A DNA stretch of 64,000 nucleotides, taken from Sipunculus nudus (taxonomy: Eukaryota > Annelida > Sipuncula > Golfingiida > Sipunculidae). Shown here in pieces: positions 36,766 to 48,961 of this stretch. The stretch lies in NCBI GenBank assembly GCA_026874595.1, contig CM049306.1, positions 4,724,019 through 4,788,018 of the forward strand, in the 5' to 3' direction. Numbering within the stretch: the stretch's first letter is position 1; each line of letters opens with the position of its first letter. The position numbers were made by a program, and so were the translations under genes. The notes under the pieces are model-generated. The model worked only from the letters and a program-made list of their open reading frames with translations, searched no databases and was not told the DNA's origin.

Positions 36766-37431
36766 TGTAACACCCGGGGGGGTGTACACGTGAGTTCGGG
36801 TTGGTTTAATAAAGTTCTAATGGCTCGGGTTGATGTATCTGCACTTGACACTCTAAGTCGCATGCATTCACAAATGAAATAAGGCAGCAGTATATAAATA
36901 GGGTTTTAAAACAACTCAGCTATAACTTTCAGATGGCAGAAGTAGATGGTGAGGTGCTCTCTCACTCCGTGGCAGGCGAAGCCGGGGGCGTGGTGTCGCT
37001 CCGCTACGCACAATTGATACCCTAAACAGTTCTCCCTGTAAACGTAGGTTGGTAGAGTTATCCAATTATATAAACTCCTATGCAGTATAGGTAATCCAAA
37101 AGTAAATGGGAATATTCCAGTATAGAAGCCCAATGGCGAGTTAATGAATTACTGCTAAGGCTGACACGAGAGCTGACCACCCTGTGAACAGACCAAGCAT
37201 TGCTCCACACTCTCATCTGACACGCTCTGAGCGCACTCTACTTATAGGCTGAAGGCGGACGGTGACCATCTGAGCAGTGGCCGCATGTTCAGCCCTGCAA
37301 GGGCGGTTGTTGCCCAGCGGTACATCGCTGTTAAAAGCCAGAGGACAAACCTCGCTTACGTAAGTGCAACACGCAGCTAACCCGGGCACCTGCAGTGTGA
37401 CTGACCCCCATGGAACCATGCATTCACTACA
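36766..37431 (-). repeat. Upstream (5') LTR
   Basis: 666 bp, TG...CA on the minus strand. Contains a TATATAA-like box, an ATTAAA polyadenylation-like signal about 45 bp from the 3' edge, and a C/G-rich terminal stretch before TGTTACA. Confidence 0.88.
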
Positions 37432-37435
37432 CTAG

Positions 37436-40400
37436 TATGGTCATTCAAGGAAAGGATGTATTAACAAACATTAAAAAAATAAGAGTTACATTCATGTTTT
37501 AGTGTTAAACACACAAGTCTTGACTTAAGGTAGAAACTGATTTAAGTCACTTTGTTATACAACAGAATGTTGTTTTTCTTTTATCGAAGACTTATTGAGT
37601 ATTAAACACTTGCTTTTTTCCTCCATGAAGCAAAACTGCAACTGCCATCCAGCAGTGAACACAGGATTCCCTTTAGTAGTATTAGTATATATGTATATGT
37701 TAGCATTCTGAGCTTAGTAATATATCTATGAGGGTCCCTTGTGACTGAAATGATAAGTAACATGTATTAAAACTTACAATAATAGCCAGTGACAGTGTTT
37801 TTGTTACATGCATCTTCAAAGTTAATTATTCCCTTGTGAAGACAAATCAATAAAAGATAAGGACTATTTGTATATATCTCCATGAGACCTGGGCACACTG
37901 CTGAAAGCCTCCTAATCCCCTTGGTTTTATTCGTGATGGGCTTTTCCAGAAAATATTTATAAAGCTTATGGTATTTTTGATCATTTTCTTTCAACATAAG
38001 ATAACAGCTTCCAGGTAACCCATGACAATGGGTGATTTTCTTTATCAAAGCCTTTAGCATTGATATATTTAATTAAGGGGATGCAGATCAAAGCCATTGT
38101 TAATGATCTTGTAGAAATCCCTGTTAATAAATTTTGTTAAACTGTAATGACTTAGTTCATAAAGGGTTTCAAAGTGATTTTCTTAAGCATTCACAACATT
38201 TTTTTTATCTCTATAAATTAAGCATGTCTCTTAACAATCAAAATTGACAACTAGACCCACCACTACCTAGGCAAACTATCCCGCTGGATTTGCCCCTTTC
38301 TGCTTATATTTCATATGCACAGCATAGAATGCAGAATGCAGAATGTTAGTTAAGAGATTTTATATGTACGAGGCCAGCCAGTATGGCAGCATGCTATATT
38401 ATCTATATGTCGCATCTGGTACACCGTGCAGAACTTGCAAAACTCACTACATATAGTGATTTGTTTTGACAGATTTGTATCCTGCATGCAGGATCCCAGC
38501 ATATTGAATCTCATCATATTTATATAGTTAATATCAAATTTTATCCACATTTTGCATGCTGGATCCGCATTCCATAGATATGGAATCTTAGCTTCATCCA
38601 CATCCACACCAAACATTAACAGGGTTTTCCTTGGTTTATTTTTGCCATCCCCCCAGACAGACAAAAAAAAACAACCCAACAAACAAGCAAAACAGAAATG
38701 TATGAAAACATAACCTCCTTGATATCAGCAGGACCAGGATTTTCACCCATAACACCGTGAAGCTCATATCAGAGGGTTACTTGGTTCAAAATCTTCTTCT
38801 CTCGAGAGAGCTTATTATGGCTGTCTGTCATATAGGGGTGACCCTAAGGAGAGGGTTCCCTGAAGTAACCACTGAAGCTTGGCACAGGTAATTATCAATT
38901 TGAAAGCCCATTGCCAGTTCTGAATGTGTGCCCTAAACAGGGAAACATGATTCTTAGCCCACAGTAAAATATCATTTGCCATTTGGGTCATGTACCTAAA
39001 CTCAAAACCATATGTCCTACCTACTCACAAATTTGAGTAAAAACCAAAAATCATTTGTTCAAGATTTTGCTATGACAAAAACCAACATGCCATTAAGACC
39101 AGCACAAAAACACAAATACGGCTGCCAGTAGAAATTTACGAATATGACTCTGGAGGAAGTGGTCATCTGATCAACAGGAAATGTTGACTGCTCCAGCAGA
39201 CAACTTCAATAAATCAAGATTCCACCAATATTTTTGACTGACTGACCAGGTTAAGTAATATCTTTGAAGTAAATCTACCTACAGGCAATTTTTCAATTTC
39301 TTATTAAATAAAATTTTTCCACAATCAGCTTAGCAACCAAATAATTTGTAATGTTTCATTGTGCATTTGTATTACATACCCACAATCTAATAAAATTTAA
39401 ACAATCTCCTCGCAGATCAAGGGATTTTCTTTATTATTTTCATAATAACTGAATACTCATTAGAAATATATTTTAATTTCTTTTGTTCTTCATATCCAGA
39501 CTGGACCCATAACTATTTCAAAATTAGTCTATTTGTATTTTAGGTAAATAGACTGACCATATTTTAATTCTTAACCACCTGCAATACTTTAAATTAAAAT
39601 ATATTGTGGTATAGACATTTTAATCAATAAGATGTAGATAAAAAGAATGAATAAAGCTCATTGATCAGTTACAAAAACCAAGGTCAATTTCGGTATACCC
39701 TAGACATGATGTATAGGAAGCCATGTTGACCTTATATTGATCAGTATTACCAATGTCACTGGACAAAATTTTAATCTCAGAGTTTTGCAGAATTCCTGAA
39801 TTCTCAATCAGATGAACAAGATCTGGGACTGCTAATGAAGATGATTTAACATGACGTCATGGCATCATTAAAATTTCTTTTGGAAATCCTATCAATTTCT
39901 TGAGAACATTAATGATAAATTATGTGCTGGATCTAATTCCCTCTGGGGCTAAAGAGAATCCCATAAAAGATCATTACAATAAATGTTCATGAAGGGGTGG
40001 TAATCATAGTGACACCAATGTATGAGTCATTCACTTTGTTCCTGCCAGGTTACTGTAGATTTCTATTCATTTTACCTGTAGGCATAATATCACAGAGACA
40101 GTAATAATAAAATGCCTAATGCTAGGACAGAAAGAAAAGTTGTTTGGTTAGGGATTTATGATGGTTACAACTGGACCAGTACCTGGTACTTAGTACAGGA
40201 TGGGACAAACAAACATGAACTATTCTAAACACACCAGCCTTGATAACCTAACCACTAGCATTAACACATCAATACAAACAACAGAATGAGCTGAAATGAA
40301 GATCTATATGAGAAAGCATCTTGTTCCTTCATTCATAACTACATCCTCTAAAGAAGGTCAATATCTGAGGTATACTTTAGATAAAATCTCAGATATTTAA

Positions 40401-41087
40401 AATAAGTTAAATTCATATCATTTCACTGATTCATGTTCTGCCAGAATGAATTGAAATGAAGACTTTGTAAAGAAAATTGAATACCCGACTTACTAAATTG
40501 TATCCTCCATCTAATTTCCTTAGAGTTAACCATTTTATAAAAATTGTATTATATTCAGTTACATTATGAATGGGTAAAACACATCACTTAACCCATATCT
40601 GATAATCTGGTTTAGCACATTAAAACAACGTACACTTAAAACAATGTACTACATTTTTCACCTTTAGTATGTCAACTAAAAGTGCTAACCCTAGCCTGAT
40701 TTTATTAAAAAAAAGTAAAAACCTTTTATATTAGGTTTTTGGCAGAAAAAGTATACATGAAGAATTGTATGATTATTTCTGATGCAAAAAAGATATAGGT
40801 ATTAAGTGCTGTAATCTGTCTTAAATTTCACTGAAAGTTTTATTCTTCCAATATAAATATATACACAATGACAGTAAAACATAAAACATTGAATTTCCAT
40901 CACTATGGAAACTAAAATCAATTCACAATGCTGCCCATGTCTTATTCCATTTTCTATATGATGCTGTATAATCAACTAATGGGCCATTCCAATATTACGG
41001 AAAAGGCAGCCTGAAGCCAGTGCTGATGAACAGATAATAATTCACTTGATCCATGTCAGGCTGTAATAAACCTGATGCTCTCACTAA
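37436..41087. other. Intronic sequence without recognised gene
   Basis: No repeat with clear borders and no exon with convincing splice sites; in particular none of the expected further IMMP2L exons was seen on the minus strand. Confidence 0.4.
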
Positions 41088-42285
41088 CTTGAGATATTGG
41101 GTGTTACCATGGTGCCCTGTCTGACATGAGATATTAGGGGTTACCATGGTGCCCTGTCACACATGAGATACTGGGGGTTACCATGGTGCTCTGTCTGACA
41201 TGAGATATTGGGGGTTACCATGGTGCCCTGTCACACATGAGATATTAGGGGTTACCATGGTGCTCTGTCTGACATGAGATATTTGGGGTTACCATGGTGC
41301 CCTGTCTGACATGAGATATTAGGGGTTACCAAGGTACCCTGTCTGACATAATATACATTGTGTAACCATGGTGCCCTGTCTGACATGAGATATTTGGGGT
41401 TACCATGGTACCCTGTCTGACATGAGATACTGGGGGTTACCATGGTACCCTGTCTGACATGAGATACTGGGGGTTACCATGGTATCCTGTCTGACATGAG
41501 ATACTGGGGGTTACCATGGTACCCTGTCTGACATGAGTTACTGGGGGTTACCATGGTGCCCTGTCACACATGAGATATTGGGGGTTACCATGGTGCTCTG
41601 TCTGACATGAGATATTGGGGGTTACCATGGTGCCCTGTCACACATGAGATATTTGGGGTTACCATGGTGCTCTGTCTGACATGAGATATTAGGGGTTTCC
41701 ATGGTGCCCTGTCTGACATGAGATATTAGGGGTTACCATGGTACCCTGTCTGACATGATATACTGGGTGTTACCATGGTGCCCTGTCTGACAGGAGATAT
41801 TAGGGTTTACCATGGTACCCTGTCTGACATGATATACTGGGTGTTACCATGGTGCCCTGTCACACATGAGATATTGGGGGTTACCATGGTACCCTGTCTG
41901 ACATGAGATACTGGGGGTTACCATGGTACCCTGTCTGACATGAGATACTGGGGGTTACCATGGTACCCTGTCTGACATGAGATACTGGGGGTAACCATGG
42001 TACCCTGTCTGACATGAGATACTGGGGGTTACCATGGTGCCCTATCTGACATGAGATACTGGGGGTTACCATGGTGCCCTGTCTGACATGAGATAATGGG
42101 GGTTACCAGTGTGCCCTGTCTGACGTTAGATACTGGGGGTTACCATGGTGCCCTGTCTGACATGAGATATTGAGGGTTACCATGGTGCCCTGTCTGACAT
42201 GAGATATTAGGGGTTACCATGGTGCCCTGTCTGACATGAGATACTGGGGGTTACCATGGTACATGGTCTGACATGATAAACTTGG
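41088..42285 (+). repeat. 37-bp minisatellite, left part
   Basis: About 32 copies of ACATGAGATACTGGGGGTTA plus CCATGGTACCCTGTCTG. Variants: GTGCCC for GTACCC, CACACATGAG for TGACATGAG. It stops at the LINE poly(T) at 42286 and resumes beyond the LINE. Confidence 0.95.
42271..42285 (+). repeat. LINE target-site duplication, 3' copy
   Basis: ACATGATAAACTTGG immediately next to the poly(T); its partner is 46968-46982. Both derive from a minisatellite monomer. Confidence 0.8.
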
Positions 42286-42471
42286 TTTTTTTTTTTTTTT
42301 TTTTGCCTCAGACTGTTGAATTAACTCAACCTTCTGAATTCATCATCGGCGATTAAATTTATTTTAAACACAACAAATGACATGAAATACAGACAATTTA
42401 CATTATTATACAAGACTCCACAAGACAAACAATTGAAGGCCATTCTGACCACAAATTCAAAAATCCAAGAT

Positions 42472-45400
42472 TCAACAATCTAGATCACATGCATCTCTTA
42501 ATTTACCCCATTTCAAAGTATGTTTATATATTAAACCTTTTTCATGCGCTAAAAACCTTTCTGTCACCTCTGTCTTGCTTAAAAATTTTCGGAATATCGA
42601 AAACAAAGCAGCTGGGTTGTCCTCTCTTTGCTTATACAAAACATATTTAAATAACATCAAAATCTGGTTTATCAGCATGTTTTTCGAAGTGACTGGGAGT
42701 ATACCATACAATATAACATCTAGTGATAGATCTGGCATATTAATATCACTATTTTGCATCCATGAGTGTATTTTAAAATAAAGGTTTTTGGCAACTGTAC
42801 ATTCAAACAGTAAATGAACAATACTTTCATTATAGTTAAAGCAATAGGAACATCTGGGTGTTTCCTTTATTTTCCACTTATACAGATGCTCATTTAGTGT
42901 AATGTAATTATTTAATAGTTTGTACTGGAATTCTCTCATATGTGTATCCATTGTTGTTCTATAGATACCTTCGTACACATCTTTCCAATAAATATCAATA
43001 CTATTTTTCGTGTTCAAGGTATTAAAAAACTTCTGAGCTGTAGGAGGTTTCCATATATTTGTGCCATATATTTTCTTTGAATTTAATTTGTCCATGGACT
43101 GATGTCCATCAGTTGTTACAATAATATCTGTATCAACCTCTGTTGAGTGTACTTCATAGTTCATAAACATTTTTTTCCAGCGATATGGTATTGCATTCCT
43201 CAATGCTGTCCAGTACATATAATCAAGGGGACTTTTCCTAAATATGTCATGTATTTTCCATACTCCTTTCTCGTCAACTAAATCCTTAATATAACAAATG
43301 CCCAAATTGTGCATTCTATTATTGTACACAGATATTTCATTCTTAGTTATATATTTGTTGTTCCACACAAACTGATAAAGAACATCCTCATGTGTTTTTG
43401 GTTCCACTGACACATAATTTGCCCAGTCTTCAAAACACCTGATGTAAAAGTTAGGTAAAACATTTGGTAGAATACTAACATCAAAATTTCTTCTAATACA
43501 TCTTAATCCACCAATGTTCCTTAACTTGTAATCCAGTATCTCAGTAGTCTTAGACGACCGATTACAATATAACCGCCTGACCCACAGAATTCTCTGTGAT
43601 TTTATCTTGCTCTCAATGTCCGGGACATTGATTCCCCCATTTTCATATTTCCCTGTAATTGTAGTATATTTAACCTTAGGTTTTTTTCCTCTCCAAATAA
43701 AGTCACAGAGAAGTCTTTTGAAATGCTTCAACGTATTTTTTGGCGGTATCATCATATTTGTCACATACAAAACCTTTGGTAGAGCTAATGTATGGGCAGC
43801 TTCTGCCCTCCCATATATTGAAAGATTTAGACTTTTCCATATTTGACATAGTTGTTGCAAGGTTATTTTCCACATGTGTAAAATTTTCTTTATTAATCAA
43901 ATCCTGATTATAAGAATAATGAATTCCAAGTATTTTTATGGTTGCTTTTGTGAGGTCTACCCATTTCAGATTATACAAATTTTTGGTCACATGTTTTATA
44001 GATCCTATACAAGCAACCTCTGATTTCGTATAATTTATCTTGAGTGAAGAAAAATATTGAAATCTTTCAATTACATGAAGAACATTTTCAAGTGATTTAA
44101 CATTTTCAACAAATAATGTTGTATCATCTGCAAACATGCATAGTTTCTGTGTTTCCAATGTCTATTCCTTTTACATGTTTGTCATTTCTAATCTTGATTG
44201 CAAATATTTCTATTACAAGGATAAATAAATATGGAGCCAGCGGATCGCCTTGCCTGGTCCCTCTTTCTAACTGGAAATACCCTGTGGAAAAGCCATTGTT
44301 CATAACTGAGCTTTGTACATTAGTGTGTAATATTTTAATCCATCTGATAAAAGCACTATCAAAACCAAAATACTTTAAAGTCTCATATATAAAACCATGA
44401 TCGACACTGTCGAAAGCAGCCTCTAGATCTGCTGCAAACATAATTCCAGGTTTATGTTCCAATTCCGTATAATGCAACACATCCCATATTAATCTGATCG
44501 GTTCTCCAATATATCTTTCCTTAATGAAAGCATATTGGTCATATTTGATTAATTTTGGTAGATATCTTTCTATTCTTTTGACTAATATTTTACTCAATAC
44601 TTTTTAATCAACATTCAACAAACTTATTGGTCTCCAACCACTTAAGTGTTTTAAATTTTTACCTGGCTTAGGAATTAATTTTACAAGGGCCTGCTTTTGT
44701 GAAGATGTCAAAGATCCATGTTCATAATTTTCATTCAAACAATCTGTTAAGCATTGGCCAAGTTCATTAAATAAAGCCAAATAAAATTCCTTTGTCAATC
44801 CATCATTACCTGGAGTTTTATTATTCTTCATTGCATTCACACAGGAATACACCTCATTTTTTGTAATTATATTCCCACATGATTTTGCTTCAGACTCACT
44901 GAAAGTATTCTCATGTACAGGAAGACATTCAAAATAGCTGTTGAACTCTTGTTCAGTACAAATTACTTTTCTCTGGTATTTATCAATAAAAGAATTCTTA
45001 ATAAATGACATGACTGCTGCATGGCCAACAATATCTTGTCCGTCTTTTGACAGAGTTCTTATGACACCTTTTTTATGATTATGTTTTTCTAGGTTCAGGA
45101 AGTATTTTGTGCCTCTCTCACCATGCTGCAACCACTGTGCCCTAGATCTCACTATAATACCTCTAGTTATCTTATCATAATGTTCTTGTAATTTACGTTT
45201 TATAGTTTGATACATCTGCTGTGATTCTATGGTGTCTGTACTCTTTATGTTTTGTTCCATCTTATTAACCTCTTTTTCTAATATTTTACCACTTTCTTTA
45301 AACTTTCTAGCTTTATCTTTACTGTACCTAATAGTGTGCTCTCTTATTTTGTATTTCAAGTACTCCCATTTACATCTTGCTGTTTTACTTTTAACTTCAT

Positions 45401-46248
45401 TTTTCCATTCAGCAATTTTACACCTGATAACAATTATATATTCTTTGTCATTAATTAAATCATTATTAATACACCAGTGTGATGGTCCCCTGCTGATTTG
45501 CTTTAATTTATTTACTTTTAACAGGACTGCTGAGTGATCTGTACTTACAGCAGAAATTATCTCACAACATTCAATGAGTAACTGAAGAGAATTTGATATA
45601 AAAAAAATAATCCAAGCGCCTTTGAATGAAAGGAGACAGTGACCTCCATGTAAAAGACTGTGTATTTTCATGTTTAACACGCCATATATCACAAATATCT
45701 AAAACTTCCATCACACTTAAAAGTTTGTTGACTGAAGCCTGCTTCACATTTATTTTGCCTCCATCAGCATCAAGTTCAGTAAGATGTACATTAAAGTCTC
45801 CACCCCAAATAAGATCAATATTTAAATTCTGAGACATATCCAAAATTTCTTCCAACACTTTTTGATAAAAGGCAACCTGCTGTGCTTCATAATTAGGTGC
45901 ATAAATATTAGCAAGTATACAGTGAAGTCCTTCAATTTCACATTCAATTATAATATATCTTCCATTAGTGTCAATACTCTTATTAATCTCCTTAAATTCA
46001 ACGCTTTTACCAACAAGTATAGATACTCCACATGATTTGGTGCTCCCATGAGATAGATACATTTTACCTCGCCACTGTTTAGACCATTTATTTTCATCTT
46101 GTATTATGCAGTGACATTCTTGTAGGAAACTGATTCCTTGATATGCATTATGTTTTACTAACCAGTTAAGTATCTGCCTCCTCTTAACATAACTTCTCAT
46201 TCCTCTCACATTCAAAGAGAGGACCTGAAATTGTATGTTATCTGCCAT
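42472..46248 (-). pseudogene. LINE ORF2 (endonuclease / reverse transcriptase), frameshifted
   Basis: Starts at an ATG at 46248 (MADNIQFQVLSLNVRG). Endonuclease landmarks: LSLNVRG, FLQECH, YAPN, GGDFNV, RRLDYF and, after a shift, TDHSAV. RT landmarks: LIPKPGK, GWRPISLLN, ADLEAAFDSVDH, RGTRQGDPLAPYLF and the catalytic FADD. C-terminal zinc knuckle: CSYC...HLLFEC. Lesions: a 1-nt shift near the 8-base homopolymer at 45600-45607; a TAA at 44604-44606 in the RT; a shift just before FADD (about 44140-44165); a shift at about 43838-43865. The last 467 codons are intact to the stop at 42472. Confidence 0.92.
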
Positions 46249-46524
46249 GTTGCATGTAAAAAGTTAATTCTGTCAAAAGTATGGGGTATTTAAGGTTATC
46301 AAAATGAAGTTTATTTTCCCTTGGGTCGCTCAGCAGATCAAAATACAAGGCCTCAACAATATATATACATGTAAGACATACAACATTGAACATTATAATT
46401 GTCGGGTCATTTATATGCCAGACAGTATGTATATTTATTCAGATGTAGGTAATTCTAGAAATGATTCACCATATTTTATTTCCCTGACATCACCTTTCAT
46501 ATCTTTCAAGAAGACTTTACCATT

Positions 46525-46919
46525 CTAGGTCCATGCATCTTTTACCATGGGATTGTTTTTTGCCCTGTTATAGAGTTGATACAACTCTTTACATAAGTCA
46601 TCAGTCATGACAATTCCTGTACCTTTTAGTTTCCTGCGTTCTCTCATGACTGAACCTTTGACAGCCCTTCTAACAAATTTGACCAGCATGGCCCTAGGTT
46701 TACTGTCCCTGGGGTGTCTGCCTACCCTATGTGCAACATCAACCTCTGTTGTATCCAGGTCAAACCTCAGTTTTTCTTTAAAAAGCTTTTGCACCAATTC
46801 TGTACAGTTTTCTGAACCATTTGTGCTTTGTTCACTCTCAGGTAAACCAAATATTCTGACAGTAGATTTTCTAGAATACTGTTCTAGTTCAATAGCCCTT
46901 TTCTTTGCCTCAATAGCAA
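46525..46919 (-). pseudogene. LINE ORF1 fragment (L1-type RNA-binding protein)
   Basis: The frame is open from the truncation point to a stop at 46525. It starts with a charged helix ending ELEQYSRKSTVRIFGLPE, the junction of the coiled coil and RRM typical of L1-like ORF1 proteins, and runs through AHRVGRH and PRAMLVKF to KNNPMVKDAWT. The N-terminus and any start codon are missing because of 5' truncation. No internal stop seen. Confidence 0.8.
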
Positions 46920-46989
46920 GGTAACACCAAGTATATCATGTATCAATAGGCTATTGATGCTATTGATACATGATATACTTGGTGTTACC
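46920..46989. repeat. Perfect 30-bp inverted repeat at the LINE 5' junction
   Basis: The left arm 46920-46949 (starting GGTAACACCAAGTATATCAT) is the exact reverse complement of 46960-46989, with a 10-nt spacer GCTATTGATG. The right arm is continuous with the minisatellite and holds the target duplication. The spacer repeats GCTATTGA, which is also found at the LINE's truncated 5' end (minus strand TTGCTATTGAGG). Confidence 0.92.
46968..46982 (+). repeat. LINE target-site duplication, 5' copy
   Basis: ACATGATATACTTGG; lies within the right arm of the fold-back at the 5' junction. Confidence 0.8.
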
Positions 46990-47085
46990 ATGGTGCCCTG
47001 TCTGACATAAGATATTAGGGGTTTCCATGGTGCTCTGACTTGCATGAGATATTTGGGGTTACCATGGTGCCCTGTCAAGACTTAG
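46990..47085 (+). repeat. 37-bp minisatellite, right part beyond the LINE
   Basis: After the LINE 5' junction the monomers resume (ATGGTGCCCTGTCTGACATA ...) for about three units and fade at CCCTGTCAAGACTTAG. Confidence 0.9.
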
Positions 47086-48857
47086 ATCATAAGATGCTGA
47101 ATTTTTATAATTATAATAAAATATTAATTTTTCCATTCCAAGAATGCTTTTATTTAAAACTGTTTGAAAGTGGGTATAACTGAGCTAGCTATTCGGATAT
47201 TAGTCATATCTCATCACGATAATGAACCCCGGATCATGACCAGTCTTGTCAGATGTAAATATCAGGGGAGTAATGAAGGTCAACTGATAGGTCCTTGAAT
47301 CTCATTGTCCATGGGTGTCATGAAGACTGCTCTCAACGAAATTACCTATCACCCAGAAGTCCACCAATCTGCATGCATACACATGAGACTGGCAGCATTC
47401 TAAGACATTCAGCCCAGGAAGCACGTCCCTGATCAAACCCCAGTGATGTCAAGGACACTTGATTACTCACTAGATCTACAGTTACTTCCATGCCTGGGGA
47501 ATACCAGATGAGTATTCATGTAGATTGTTGTAGATTGTCACATGTATATGAATACAGATCCTCAGCCTCAGGAAATTTTGATGATTTGTACTTGAACAAC
47601 CTCAAGTTAATTGTTTTTGGTAATTACTCCAAAGGGGCTTAACACTTTCCACTTCACATAAAAATTTTTAATATTTCAAGGTTTTTAAGATTTTTAAAAA
47701 TTTTTTTTATTTATTTGTATACGGTCATTAATCAATACTTCAAGATCAAACATTTTCACCTGAGTTTGACTTTAATTATTTTAACTGTTTTAATGGGCCA
47801 TATGATATTTAAACTAAAGGTTGAATTTAATTCTTTACTGTAAGAAAAAACCCAAAATTTAAAGGAGAATGCCTGAAATTTGAAAAAAAAATCAGCTTGG
47901 TAACAATACATCTGGTATCTTTAGTGTTTTAAGTACCCTTCATCCATTTATTATGCACAGAAACATCCACATCAAACATTCATGAAACCTTCTGAGTAAC
48001 TTAGACAGAAGCTTACTATGTATGCTTTATTCTAATATTGTCTGATATGCCTGTTTTAAGCCTAATTATCTTATAAAGAATGGCTATTGAGCAACGAAAT
48101 CTGGCTCAACAACGACATGGTGCAAACCCCACCTACCTGGTACCTAAACTTAATTGAACTGGAGTGCTTCCAGGTGACATAAACAGCCATGATGAGATGT
48201 CACCAACCAAGCAATTTGATATATTCTTCAACAACAGGGATAAGGCGCTCACTCTTTCCTTTACTTTTAGCAAAAAAAAAAAATAATATGAAAATGACAC
48301 CTTTATATGGCCCATGATGAATTACCAAGATACTGCTGCTAATTCAACAATGGAGATGATTGCTCATTATTTGCATATTTTATCTTTATACCTTTAGATT
48401 AAAATTTTTTTCAGGACCAGCTTTGCCTGTTGAAATATCTTATTTTTCTATTCATATCTTGTTATATTAACTTCAAAGAATAGAATTTTACAAAATCAGC
48501 CTTGTTCCATAAGGGTTAAAGGACGACTCCCAGTCACCATGAACTGCCAGCCAGCACCACCTGGTGGTTGTGCTTCAAACCATTCCACATTTTACATTTC
48601 TTATAAACTTTAATGTAGTACAATTTGTATTTTCACTTAAACGTTATACATATTTTCACAATATTATATGAAGGAATTTTATAAAATGCACAGTCCTTGT
48701 TTGACTGGATAAACATTTATTTATCTATTTATTTATCTATTTATTTAAATATTTATTAAATACAAAACATTTCATCATGAGCTGGATGAGGATGGGACTG
48801 GCTTCTGTTCCAAACTACTTGCTGGAGCCTACAGAAATACTAAATTCATGTACTTAC
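47086..48857. other. Intronic sequence without recognised gene
   Basis: Apart from a TTTA/TCTA-type simple repeat at about 48716-48765, nothing recognised. It directly precedes (in gene orientation, follows) the second coding exon of IMMP2L. Confidence 0.5.
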
Positions 48858-48961
48858 ACCAGTGACACGATCTCCCCGTGCTTGAAATCAAAGTTCCTGG
48901 CACGCCATCTGTTGAGGAATACGTAATCTACTCCATGCTGGTCTCTCGGGTTCAGACTTGG
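48858..48961 (-). CDS. IMMP2L: IMMP2L second coding exon
   Basis: A 104-nt minus-strand exon bounded by an acceptor (TTCTCACAG) and a consensus donor (GTAAGT). It encodes 34 residues plus two bases, beginning [10 protein letters not shown] and ending HGEIVSL. In IMMP2L proteins EGASMQ is followed directly by PSLNP, then a variable stretch and a conserved block with VxLN, W, RNF and G-[DE]-IVSLV, all recognisable here (VFLNRW, RNF, GEIVSL). It joins the upstream exon in phase 0 across a 1020-bp intron. The catalytic lysine (in the conserved KRVIALEGD block) lies in the following exon, which I could not find in the window. The gene is therefore partial here, with no sign of being a pseudogene: clean splice sites and no stops. 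Confidence 0.9.

Larger units (their letters stand above)
32101..37435 (-). mobile_element. Ty3/gypsy-like LTR retrotransposon, decayed, with 4-bp CTAG target duplication
   Basis: Two LTRs flank a ~2.9-kb interior in minus orientation, bounded by CTAG at 32101-32104 and 37432-37435. The LTR begins TGTAGTGA and ends GGTGTTACA (minus strand). A primer binding site abuts the upstream LTR and a polypurine tract abuts the downstream LTR. The interior is short for an autonomous element (gag-pol normally needs over 4 kb); integrase remnants are readable, reverse transcriptase was not found. By eye the LTRs differ at about 40 of 620 positions (roughly 93% identical), so insertion is not recent. The downstream LTR is split by a 1.1-kb element. 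Confidence 0.85.
42286..46919 (-). mobile_element. L1/Tx1-like LINE, 5'-truncated, inserted in the 37-bp minisatellite
   Basis: On the minus strand: partial ORF1, ORF2 with endonuclease, reverse transcriptase and C-terminal zinc knuckle, a ~185-bp 3' UTR and a 19-nt poly(A) (poly(T) at 42286-42304). The target duplication is ACATGATAAACTTGG (42271-42285) against ACATGATATACTTGG (46968-46982), one mismatch. The 5' end stops inside ORF1. Encoded frames carry several disabling changes, so the copy is dead but still well readable. Clade placement (L1/Tx1 side) rests on the ORF1 type and the endonuclease/RT phrasing. Confidence 0.92.
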
